The translations under genes were made by a program, and so were the position numbers. Positions 1 through 7,219 of a DNA stretch of 64,000 nt are shown one piece after another (position 1 is the first letter of the stretch; each line of letters opens with the position of its first letter). The DNA is from Acetobacter cerevisiae (GTDB lineage Bacteria; Pseudomonadota; Alphaproteobacteria; Acetobacterales; Acetobacteraceae): the NCBI RefSeq assembly GCF_001580535.1, contig NZ_LHZA01000154.1:50559-114558 (forward strand). Reading direction: 5' to 3'. The notes beneath the pieces are model-generated. The model was given only the letters and a program-made list of their open reading frames with translations. It ran no database searches and was not told the DNA's origin.

Positions 1-1
1 G

Positions 2-319
2 CGTGGGCTGGGCATCTCATGGTCGGGTCGGCTGGTCATGGCCCCCGGAGGCACGCCGCTGGGCGAGACATGGCTGACTCTGAGTAACTGGCGACCTTTT
101 CTAGCGCGTTTGCAGCAGGACAAAACGCTAAGCCCGGCGCAAACGGTGCTTTTGTCAAAACTGACCGACCAGCTTGAGCAACGCACCGGTGGCACAGAAG
201 GGCCGCTGAGCGTGCCTTTGCAGGTGCGGGACGGGGCTGTGCAGCTTGGCGGAGTGCCGCTTCTGTCTGTGCTGGCGACGCTGCACAATGTTTCGCTATC
301 GGGTGCGAGCGCGCCCTGA
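2..319 (+). CDS. C-terminal part of a DUF2125-like protein (truncated by window edge)
   Basis: The frame is open from the first bases of the window, so this is the 3' end of a longer gene. About 105 residues are visible. They read like the tail of the alphaproteobacterial DUF2125 family: a segment with LTLSNWRPFLARL, then a closing pattern with VRDGAVQLGGVPLLSV, where such proteins usually end in a D-G-x-V-x-L-G-x-x-P-L motif. The family is envelope-associated and of unknown function. A methionine at 38 lies inside the open frame and need not be the true start. The family call rests on short motif memory and is moderate. Confidence 0.5.
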   Translation, partial: RGLGISWSGRLVMAPGGTPLGETWLTLSNWRPFLARLQQDKTLSPAQTVLLSKLTDQLEQRTGGTEGPLSVPLQVRDGAVQLGGVPLLSVLATLHNVSLSGASAP

Positions 320-394
320 TTTAACGTATGATTATGCACGCTGAGACCCCTGCCATGATGTCCAGGGAGTGCTCGTTGCGTTTGTCATCCTTCC

Positions 395-1120
395 TTAAAA
401 CGTATCCTTCTCACGCCGTAATCTGGCGAGGGTCGGCACATCAGGGGCGCGCAGGAACGGGTTTGTGGCGCGTTCTTCGCCAAGTGTGGAAGGCACGGTT
501 GCGCGGCCTTCAGTCCGCAGGCGTTTAACCTCCGCCACGCGGGTTTTCAGGGCGGCGTTGTCTGGTTCGGCATGCAGGGCAAAGGCGGTGTTGCCCTCGG
601 TGTATTCATGCCCGCAGCAGACCAGCGTTTCATCCGGCAGGTCCGCAAAGCGTTTCAGGCTTTCAAAAAGCTGCTCGGCCGTGCCTTCAAACAGACGGCC
701 ACAACCCAGACTGAACAGGGTGTCCCCACAGAACAGGGTCGGCGGTTCCGCAAAATAATAGCTGATATGGCCGCGTGTGTGGCCCGGCACGGCAATGACC
801 CGGCCCTGAGACTGGCCAACGGCAATCGTCTCATTGTCATGCAGCGCAATATCCAGTGCAGGCATGCGGGCTGCTTCGGAGGCCGGGCCAGCCACGCGGG
901 CATTGTAGCGGGTGCGCAGGGCATCCGTGCCGCCAAGATGGTCGGCATGGTGATGGGTGAGCAGGATCAGGTCCAGTCGCCCGCCGGTCTCATCCAGCAC
1001 AGCCTGAATGGGGGCGGCTTCTCCGGGGTCCACAATGGCGGTGCAGCCGGTTTCCGTGTCTCGCAGAAGCCAGCTGTAATTGTCTGACAAAACCGGAATG
1101 GCGCGGGTTTGAAGAGACAT
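395..1120 (-). CDS. gloB: Hydroxyacylglutathione hydrolase (glyoxalase II)
   Basis: This is a metallo-beta-lactamase-fold enzyme that hydrolyses S-lactoylglutathione to lactate and glutathione, the second step of methylglyoxal detoxification in the cytosol. The metal-binding signature THHHADHLGG sits at about residues 55-64. Later conserved blocks include VPGHTRGHISYY and FCGDTLFSLGCGRLFEGT, and CCGHEYTEGN supplies another histidine. The 241 residues match the family length of about 250. The ATG at 1120 gives the canonical start with residues 1-9 before the first strand. The gene is divergent from a methyltransferase gene, a common alphaproteobacterial arrangement for gloB. Assignment is secure. 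Confidence 0.95.
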   Translation of the reverse strand: MSLQTRAIPVLSDNYSWLLRDTETGCTAIVDPGEAAPIQAVLDETGGRLDLILLTHHHADHLGGTDALRTRYNARVAGPASEAARMPALDIALHDNETIAVGQSQGRVIAVPGHTRGHISYYFAEPPTLFCGDTLFSLGCGRLFEGTAEQLFESLKRFADLPDETLVCCGHEYTEGNTAFALHAEPDNAALKTRVAEVKRLRTEGRATVPSTLGEERATNPFLRAPDVPTLARLRREKDTF

Positions 1121-1204
1121 GAGGCAATTCTCCAGAGTGGAAACTTTGAGGGGACGCGTGCGCAGTCATGGCGCCGGGAGCGGATATCATGGTACACATC
1201 CGCT

Positions 1205-2005
1205 ATGCATAAGGCCATTCCTCCCTCGGCAGACGCCTTTTATCAGACCCATGAGGGCCAGACCTGCGCGGCTTTGCTGCGTGAGCGGCTCCAATGGTTC
1301 TGGCCTGATCTGCGCGGCCAGCGCGTGCTGGGGCTGGGCTATGCCGGGCCGTATCTGGGGGCATGGCGCGGGCGCGGAGCCCTTTGCATTTCCGCCCGGA
1401 CGCCGGACCACCGGCCTGAGAGTGCCAACGTGCAAACGTCCATGCCGTTTTCGGCTTGCGACCGGGAATGCGTGGTGGACCCGTATGCTCTGCCGTTTGA
1501 TGAAGATGCCTTTGACCGGATCGTGCTGGTGCATGCCTGTGCGGAGGAGGACCAGATGGTGCCTCTGTTGCGGGCGGCTGGCCGGGTGCTGAAAGATGAC
1601 GGACGACTGCTGATGATCCTGCCTAACAGGCTGGGCGGGCGGCTGCGGCAGAAAAATACGCCTTTTGCGCAGGATGTCGCCTGTTCCCGCACAGGCCTGC
1701 GCACCATGCTGGGCCATGCCATGCTGCTGGCAGAGCGGCGGGATGAGGCTTTGTTTCTGCCTGCCCGGCAGGCCTGTACCAGTATGGGCCGGGGGCGCCG
1801 GTCCGATATTGCTGGAAAAGTTCTCTCACCGGGGCTTGGCAGCCTGATGCTGGTGGAAGCCGTGAAAGATGTCTTTTCCGGCACGCCGCTGCCCGTCCGC
1901 TCTCCCCGGACATGGTTTAAAAAGATGCTCTGCCCGGCGCAGGAGACGGCAACCCAAAAGAGCGGTGGCCCGCCGGAGGGTGCGAGCCGTATACCGGAGA
2001 CATAA
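1205..2005 (+). CDS. Class I SAM-dependent methyltransferase (gloB neighbour)
   Basis: The 266-residue protein has a Rossmann-like methyltransferase fold. A glycine-rich motif I, RVLGLGYAGPYL, lies near residue 38. An acidic motif with DPYALPFDEDAFDRIVLVHA follows near residue 98, then a post-motif strand VLKDDGRLLMILPN. The C-terminal third is basic and family-specific. Substrate is unknown; proteins of this kind are commonly found divergent from gloB in alphaproteobacteria. I chose the ATG at 1205 because the 32 extra codons from the TTG at 1109 overlap the gloB start and show no conserved pattern. No clear Shine-Dalgarno is visible. Confidence 0.8.
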   Translation: MHKAIPPSADAFYQTHEGQTCAALLRERLQWFWPDLRGQRVLGLGYAGPYLGAWRGRGALCISARTPDHRPESANVQTSMPFSACDRECVVDPYALPFDEDAFDRIVLVHACAEEDQMVPLLRAAGRVLKDDGRLLMILPNRLGGRLRQKNTPFAQDVACSRTGLRTMLGHAMLLAERRDEALFLPARQACTSMGRGRRSDIAGKVLSPGLGSLMLVEAVKDVFSGTPLPVRSPRTWFKKMLCPAQETATQKSGGPPEGASRIPET

Positions 2006-2035
2006 AGGCAAATTCGCTACGCGTAGCCTTGCCTT
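2005..2035. promoter_or_regulatory. Palindromic hairpin in front of the hyf-like operon
   Basis: A 7-bp outer arm (AAGGCAA/TTGCCTT) encloses a perfect 12-bp palindrome GCTACGCGTAGC at 2016-2027. It lies in the short gap between the methyltransferase stop and the first codons of the hyf-like operon. There is no T-run after it on either strand, so it is not an ordinary intrinsic terminator. It could be an operator or a leader hairpin. Function is inferred only from position. Confidence 0.35.
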
Positions 2036-2047
2036 CTGCCACGAGCG

Positions 2048-3844
2048 TTGCCACAGAACCGCGCTCATGGTGTTATCCGCCCGTCTTTACATCCCGTCTG
2101 GAGCCAGAGTTCCATTTTCACCTCTTTTGTTCTTTGCAGTTTGTTCGTGCTGTTTGTGGTGGCGGGGGTTCTGGCTGTGCTGCCAGAGCGCCTGTTGCGG
2201 CGGTGCGCTCCGTGGCGTTCTGAAATTCTGGCCGGGGTCTGGGGTTGCTTAGGCCTGCTGGCGCTGGTCGGCGCGGTGTGCAGGCTGGAAGGCGGGGTGA
2301 GCTGGTTCCCGGTGTTCGGCATGGATGGGCCGGCTCTGCCCATGCTGGTGCTGCTGGCCTTTGCCGGCGGACTGATGGGCGTGGGGCAGCGTGGGCTGGC
2401 CTGTGCGCTTACCGGACTGGCGTTTCTGGCTCTTTCTCCCTTGGTTTTCGGGCTCCTTGCAGGCACGGCGCTGGTGTTGCTGGCCGACCGTGGGCGGCAG
2501 GGCGTGTGTCTGCCTTTTGCTGTGATTCCGGCCTGTATTCCCGCAGATAGTCCTCTTTCTCCGCCCGCCTTGTGCCTGATGGTGCTGTTGCTGGGCTGGG
2601 CGGTTTCTTCACAAAAAGGGCCGGAGGCTGTGTTGCCTGCGGGCATTGGCCTGTTTCTGCTTGGGCGGTTGCTGGCGGAAGTCGGTGTTCTGCCACCGGT
2701 GCAGCAGGGCTTGCTGATGGTCAGCGGTGGCGCTGTGGCGCTCTGGGGTGCCGTGCAGGCTGTGCGCAGTCCAGCGGCCTGCGGTATCCTCGCCGGTGTG
2801 GCGAGTGCTGGTTATGGCGGGCTAGTGGTCATGCTGACACTGGCTCTGGCTGCTCCTGTGAAAGGCGGAGAGTTCTTTCGCACAGCAACACTTCTGGCAA
2901 CGGGTGCGCCGTTTCTGGCGTTGCTGGCAGCCCTCTGGCTTTCCCGGCAGGACGGCGGATTGTTTACGCCAAACAGTGCTGTGGCGCAGGCCCGTGGTAG
3001 TCGGCTTGCGCTGGGAGGCAGCCTTTTGCTGCTCTCCGCTGTGCCGCCGCTCGGGGGCTTTTCTGTTTTCTGGAGCCTGCTGAACGCGGGTGAAGTGGCC
3101 GCTGCCCATACGCATCCTGCGCAGGCTTTGTGCCTTTTACTGGTTCTGGTCGGGGCCGCCTGTGTCATGGCGCTGGGGATGATCGGTCTGTTGCGGGTGG
3201 GGTTTGCAACCTTTGTGCAGCAAATGCCCGCTTCCGTGCCACAGGGCAGCCGAACGGCCGATGATGCCCCATCTCTCAGCAGCGTGCTTCTGCTTCCGGC
3301 ATGGATCTGCGCAGGGGGTGCGGTGCTGATTACGTTACTGCCTGGTGGCTGGCTGGCGCTGGTGGACCATCTGTTTGCAGGGGATACACCGCGTGACTTT
3401 GCCTGGAAGACGCTGGCGCGGGTGCAATTTGCCGGATCTGATATCACGTTGACGCCTGTGTTTTCGGTGCTTGCACTAGCGGTCTGTGTGGTGGGTGCCG
3501 GTTTGCTGGGGCGAGCGTTTGGCGTGTTCCCACTACGTCCGGCGGTGCCCGGTGCAGCCGCATGGCGAGACGGTGCCCCAGTCGTCCAGCAGGATGACGA
3601 AGTGCAGTCTGCTCCAATTTCCGAGCCCTCCATGCCTGTGGTCTGGACCGCATTCGGGGTTCTGCTGGGTGCTGCGGAGCAGAAGCCAACCGACTGGCCT
3701 GTGGTGGAAAAGACGAGCGCCGGGGCGCGGTATCTTCAGGCTGTGCTGTTCAGAACCGTGGCATGGTGTGAGGCGCAGGGCATGGTTCTCATCCTGCTCT
3801 TTCTGGGGGCCGGGCTGCTGCTGGGGCTGTTTGCTGCAAAATGA
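2048..3844 (+). CDS. HyfB/NuoL-like antiporter subunit, degenerate (Ehr-type complex)
   Basis: A very hydrophobic 598-residue protein with roughly 14-16 membrane helices, related to the hydrogenase-4 component B/NuoL/MrpA family (HyfB of E. coli is about 670 residues). A recognisable block SAVPPLGGFSVFW corresponds to the family's S-A-L-P-P-L-N-G-F-x-S-E-W. The upstream blocks that normally carry pumping lysines and histidines are altered. The usual K-R-L-L-A-Y-S-S-I-E-N-I-G region reads PAACGILAGVASAGYG, and H-A-L-F-K-S-L-L-F-L-x-A-G reads like GEFFRTATLLATG. Lysine is almost absent from the helices. The start is uncertain: TTG at 2048 is the most upstream option, and later GTG or TTG codons are possible. 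It overlaps the next gene by 4 bases. Confidence 0.75.
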   Translation: MPQNRAHGVIRPSLHPVWSQSSIFTSFVLCSLFVLFVVAGVLAVLPERLLRRCAPWRSEILAGVWGCLGLLALVGAVCRLEGGVSWFPVFGMDGPALPMLVLLAFAGGLMGVGQRGLACALTGLAFLALSPLVFGLLAGTALVLLADRGRQGVCLPFAVIPACIPADSPLSPPALCLMVLLLGWAVSSQKGPEAVLPAGIGLFLLGRLLAEVGVLPPVQQGLLMVSGGAVALWGAVQAVRSPAACGILAGVASAGYGGLVVMLTLALAAPVKGGEFFRTATLLATGAPFLALLAALWLSRQDGGLFTPNSAVAQARGSRLALGGSLLLLSAVPPLGGFSVFWSLLNAGEVAAAHTHPAQALCLLLVLVGAACVMALGMIGLLRVGFATFVQQMPASVPQGSRTADDAPSLSSVLLLPAWICAGGAVLITLLPGGWLALVDHLFAGDTPRDFAWKTLARVQFAGSDITLTPVFSVLALAVCVVGAGLLGRAFGVFPLRPAVPGAAAWRDGAPVVQQDDEVQSAPISEPSMPVVWTAFGVLLGAAEQKPTDWPVVEKTSAGARYLQAVLFRTVAWCEAQGMVLILLFLGAGLLLGLFAAK

Positions 3845-4878
3845 CGCATGAACTCACATGGGGCTGGGCTTTTGCCTGCCTGCTGGCTCTGGCCCTGCAA
3901 ACTGTTCTGATGGTTCTGGCAGCCCCCTGGTTTAGTGGCTGGGTCAATCGTCTGGCAGGTCGTCTGACGGGCGAGCATCGTTTTCTGGCCGGTGGTCGCT
4001 GGCAGGATATTCATCATCAGTTCCGCAGGCCGGCCCTGCGCCAGCGCGGGGATGGGCTGAGTAGTCTGGCCTGCCGGGGCGCGCTGGTTCTGGCTGTTTT
4101 TGCAGCGTGCATGACACCGGTTTTCACGCTGGTTCCGGCAGGTTTTCCCGCACCGGGCTTTTTCCTGCTGTGTTCAGCACTGGTCGGCGCATCGCTTCTG
4201 CTGGGCCTGCCGCTGGTGGTGCAGGGTGGCACAACAACTCTGGCGGGGTATGCGGCGCTGCTGGCGGAGAGCCTGCTCTTGCCTGCGCTGGTGCCGGTGC
4301 TGGTTATGGCGGGTGGTCAGGATTTTTCCGCCTTTCTTGCGCATTTACGCCAGCTTTCCCCGGTAGGGGATGGCGCACCGTTTGTGCTGATGGGCGTCGC
4401 TCTCTTTCTGGTCACGGCATGGAAAGGGCGGCAGGCCGGTGCGGAACTGCCGTGCCAGCTTTCAGGGGCTGATCGTGCCTTGTGGATGCTGGCTACGGAT
4501 TGCGTGCAACTGGTCTGGATTACACTGGCCGGGGACGTTGCATGGGCCAGTAGCCTCGCTCTGCCGGGTGAAAGCGGTGTGGAGCCCTGGCTCGCGCAAT
4601 GTCTTGCAGGCGGCGCGTTCTGGGTGGCGAAGCTGGCGATTGCGGCTCTTCTGCTGGCAGGCACGCAGTTGATGGTGCTCACTTTCCCGCGTCGGGCGCG
4701 TGTGCGTCTGGCTGCGGTGTTCCTGCTGGGGCTGCTGGCCTGGCAGGTCGCGTATGCGGGCCAGTCCGGTGCAATCGGGCAGGACAGAACGGCCTCCGCG
4801 CAGGATGAGCAGGATGAGCAGGATGAGCAGGATGAGCAGGATTCTGCATGGAGTGATGAAGGGAACGCAACACCATGA
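3841..4878 (+). CDS. HyfC/HycD/NuoH-like membrane subunit
   Basis: This 345-residue polytopic protein belongs to the NuoH/HycD/HyfC family, the membrane subunit that sits below the quinone-reducing module. Near residue 53 it has RWQDIHHQFRRPALRQRGDG, matching the family's G-P-x-x-Q-x-x-D-L-x-K-L region with the lysine replaced. Further along, ELPCQLSGADRALWMLATDCVQLVWITL matches the E-x-S-G-x-x-A-L helix. The C-terminus ends in a Gln-Asp-Glu repeat encoded by a 9-bp tandem repeat. It overlaps both neighbouring genes by 4 bases (ATGA type), which indicates translational coupling in a tight operon. Confidence 0.8.
   Translation: MTHELTWGWAFACLLALALQTVLMVLAAPWFSGWVNRLAGRLTGEHRFLAGGRWQDIHHQFRRPALRQRGDGLSSLACRGALVLAVFAACMTPVFTLVPAGFPAPGFFLLCSALVGASLLLGLPLVVQGGTTTLAGYAALLAESLLLPALVPVLVMAGGQDFSAFLAHLRQLSPVGDGAPFVLMGVALFLVTAWKGRQAGAELPCQLSGADRALWMLATDCVQLVWITLAGDVAWASSLALPGESGVEPWLAQCLAGGAFWVAKLAIAALLLAGTQLMVLTFPRRARVRLAAVFLLGLLAWQVAYAGQSGAIGQDRTASAQDEQDEQDEQDEQDSAWSDEGNATP
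4801..4842 (+). repeat. 9-bp tandem repeat, 4.7 copies, encoding Gln-Asp-Glu
   Basis: The unit CAGGATGAG is repeated four times without change and followed by CAGGAT, in phase with the reading frame. It encodes QDE four times and then QD near the C-terminus of the HyfC-like protein. Because the unit is a multiple of three, copy-number changes would lengthen or shorten an acidic tail without a frameshift. Confidence 0.95.
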
Positions 4879-6101
4879 CGCTTGCTGTCATTCTGGCGCC
4901 GCTGCTGGCGCTGTGTGTTGTGGCCCGAGGCATTGGCTTTTTGCCCGCGCTGGGCGTGGTGACAGCGGTGGCCATGCTGGTAGACGCGCGGGAACCTTTG
5001 CAGGAATTTGGCGCGGTCTGTGTGGTGCTGTTTTCCGTGCTGCCGGTCTGGTTTGTCAGCCGATATCAGGATGATGGCGCACGCGAGCGCACCGGCCCGA
5101 TGGTGCCGTTTCTGGCGCTCGGGCTGATGGTCATTCTGCAACTTGCTACGGGCACGCCTGCGGCTATGGGGGAAGCTCCCGGCCATGCTGGAGCGGCCTA
5201 TTTGCCTGCCGGACTGTGCGTGGCTCTCGCCGGACTGGTGGCCGTAACCTGTCGTCAGGCTATGGTCTGGCAGTGGGCTGGCCTGCTGGCCTGTGTGGAT
5301 GGCGTCATGCTCTCCGGCGTCATTGAAAATCAGGTCATGGTGGTGGGCGTTACAGCGCTGGCGGGCTGCGTGGTGGCTCTGCTGGGTGGCATGTGCGTGC
5401 ATCGCGTCATGCTGCGGGTTGCGGTGGCACCGGCGCAGGACGGGGCAGGGGCTGAGCGCCCTTCCGCCCAGTCCGCAGGGTTTGAACTGGGCGATGTTGA
5501 GCAAACAGGCCCGGAACCGCGAGGGCTGGGGCCCGAAGCCGTGGTGGCCCCGCGCATCTGGACAGAAGCTGAAGCAGCGGCTGAGGACGAAGAGCCGCTT
5601 CCCCGGCCAGACAAGGCGGCAAAAAAAGCCGTACCTTCCGATGGAGAAGCAAAGGCAGACGTTGATCAGCCGCCAGCAGGGACGGGTGCGCTGCAGGATA
5701 AGAGGGCTTCGGATGCAGAAACGGTCGCCTCTGATGATGATGCTGAAACGGTGAAACAGAAGGACGTCCCGGACGCCAGTCATGACACTGCTAAGCCGAC
5801 AGAAACGGAAAGCATCGAGACCGGCGTAATGAAAACAGACCCTTCTGAAGACGCCCTCTCTGAAGACAAGGCGCAGGACCGTAAGGCTGGGCTGAATCCA
5901 GCGGCTCCTGATGCTGAAGCCTCTGAGAAAATACCGGAACACACATCGGACACGGCGACCTCCAGCGCGGCGGATCAGCCCGAGCCGTTTGGCCCGGAAG
6001 AGAAAGAGCCTGAGGCCGAGCCAGTGCCGCGCACGCCGGAAATGATTGCGCGGGATGTCTGGTTGAGAGGCTATCTGACCGAGCGCGGGAGGGACGCATG
6101 A
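4875..6101 (+). CDS. HyfE/NuoK-like subunit with long acidic C-terminal extension
   Basis: The first 185 or so residues form about six membrane helices and fit the HyfE (NuoK-like) subunit of group 4 hydrogenase complexes, normally about 216 residues long. This protein has 408. Residues 190-380 are a hydrophilic, low-complexity stretch rich in Glu, Asp, Ala, Pro and Lys, predicted to be disordered and cytosolic. A short ordered-looking end (residues 385-408) with PEMIARDVWLRGYLTERG follows. The extension is not a feature of E. coli HyfE. The gene overlaps its upstream and downstream neighbours by 4 bases. The subunit call relies on gene order as much as on sequence. Confidence 0.65.
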   Translation: MTLAVILAPLLALCVVARGIGFLPALGVVTAVAMLVDAREPLQEFGAVCVVLFSVLPVWFVSRYQDDGARERTGPMVPFLALGLMVILQLATGTPAAMGEAPGHAGAAYLPAGLCVALAGLVAVTCRQAMVWQWAGLLACVDGVMLSGVIENQVMVVGVTALAGCVVALLGGMCVHRVMLRVAVAPAQDGAGAERPSAQSAGFELGDVEQTGPEPRGLGPEAVVAPRIWTEAEAAAEDEEPLPRPDKAAKKAVPSDGEAKADVDQPPAGTGALQDKRASDAETVASDDDAETVKQKDVPDASHDTAKPTETESIETGVMKTDPSEDALSEDKAQDRKAGLNPAAPDAEASEKIPEHTSDTATSSAADQPEPFGPEEKEPEAEPVPRTPEMIARDVWLRGYLTERGRDA

Positions 6102-7219
6102 CCGTTCCTGTTTTTCTGGCTGCTCTGGCCTTTGCTTGGCCTTTGCTGGGGGCTGCCATTGTCATGGCCGCGCCCACACCGCGCAGCCGCGAGATTGCCA
6201 TCTGGATGGCCGGGGCTGGCTGTGCGCTGGCTGTGGCCGTGTTCCTGTTCCCCGCGACCAGTGCCGCGGCGGAAGGCTGGGATGATGACCCGGTCCAGCG
6301 GGCAGGCCGTGTGATGTTGGCGTTTGGCCTGCTGCTGACGGTGATGGAAAACGGCATCTTGCAGGACCGTCTGTTGCGCGGTCTGCCACACATTTCGACG
6401 GCACTGACGGGGCTGGCCTGCGTCGCCCCGGACCCGATTATCGGGCTTGGTATTCTGGAAGCCGCACTGGCTTACGGCGTGTTTGTGTTCAGCCGCCCCG
6501 CCGGGCAGGCGCGGGCCGGATGGGCGCTGGTGCGCACCGGGTCTGTGGGAATTTTTCTGGTGCTGTCTGGCCTGCTGTTGCCGTCAGGTTCTGCACCAGC
6601 TGGCCTAATGATGGCCTGTGGTCTGGTCATGCTGGCGGGGCTGACGCCGTTTGGTCAGTCATGGCGTGAGGAAAATGATACCTATCTGTTCCTGCCATTT
6701 GCCGGGGCTGCCCTGCTGCTGTCCATGCGGCTGCGGGTGCATGGTGGGGAGGCGTTTGAGACGGCGCTGGTTGCGGCGGGTCTGGCCTCGGTCTGGCTGA
6801 CAGCCTGCGCGGGTCGCTCCGATGAGGGGCTGCGCCTGTTCCGCACCTTTCCGTCTGCTCTGGCCCTGATGGCGGTTGGGGCAGGCGCCGATGTGGCGGC
6901 GTTGCTATTCCTGTGTGGCTGGTGTCTGGCCGGGGGCAATCGCTCTGGCCGGTCATGGGCGGCGCGGGCGCTGGCCTGTTTCCCGCCGGGTGCGCCGTTT
7001 GTGGGCTGTCTGCTGCTGCTCTCCATGCTGAGCGACTGGTCCTGGAGTGTCACGGTGCTGACCGTGGCCGGGATTTTGTGCGCGGTGGTGCGTTCCGTGC
7101 CGGTGGAAGGGTTCACGCAGGATTTGTGGCCTGAAGATGCTGCGGGTCGGGTGGCCTGTTCCGTGCTGGTGCTGACCGGATTTCTGGTGCCGCTGGCCAT
7201 GATGCTGGGAGCGTTCTGA
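6098..7219 (+). CDS. HyfF/NuoN-like antiporter subunit, short and degenerate
   Basis: A 373-residue polytopic membrane protein with about ten helices, placed where HyfF lies in hyf operons (HyfF is about 525 residues). A segment with VMLAGLTPFGQSWREEND resembles the family's A-L-P-P-F-x-G-F-x-S-K block in position but has lost its lysine. Much of the C-terminal half of a normal antiporter subunit is missing. It overlaps the upstream gene by 4 bases, and its stop codon shares one base with the ATG of the large subunit gene. A role in proton transfer is doubtful from the sequence. Confidence 0.6.
   Translation: MTVPVFLAALAFAWPLLGAAIVMAAPTPRSREIAIWMAGAGCALAVAVFLFPATSAAAEGWDDDPVQRAGRVMLAFGLLLTVMENGILQDRLLRGLPHISTALTGLACVAPDPIIGLGILEAALAYGVFVFSRPAGQARAGWALVRTGSVGIFLVLSGLLLPSGSAPAGLMMACGLVMLAGLTPFGQSWREENDTYLFLPFAGAALLLSMRLRVHGGEAFETALVAAGLASVWLTACAGRSDEGLRLFRTFPSALALMAVGAGADVAALLFLCGWCLAGGNRSGRSWAARALACFPPGAPFVGCLLLLSMLSDWSWSVTVLTVAGILCAVVRSVPVEGFTQDLWPEDAAGRVACSVLVLTGFLVPLAMMLGAF

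Noticed and set aside
4317..5942. A 541-residue minus-strand frame across the HyfC/HyfE-like genes
   Set aside because: It runs antisense to two coupled genes, and its length comes from the high GC content and the repeat region. No domain is visible.
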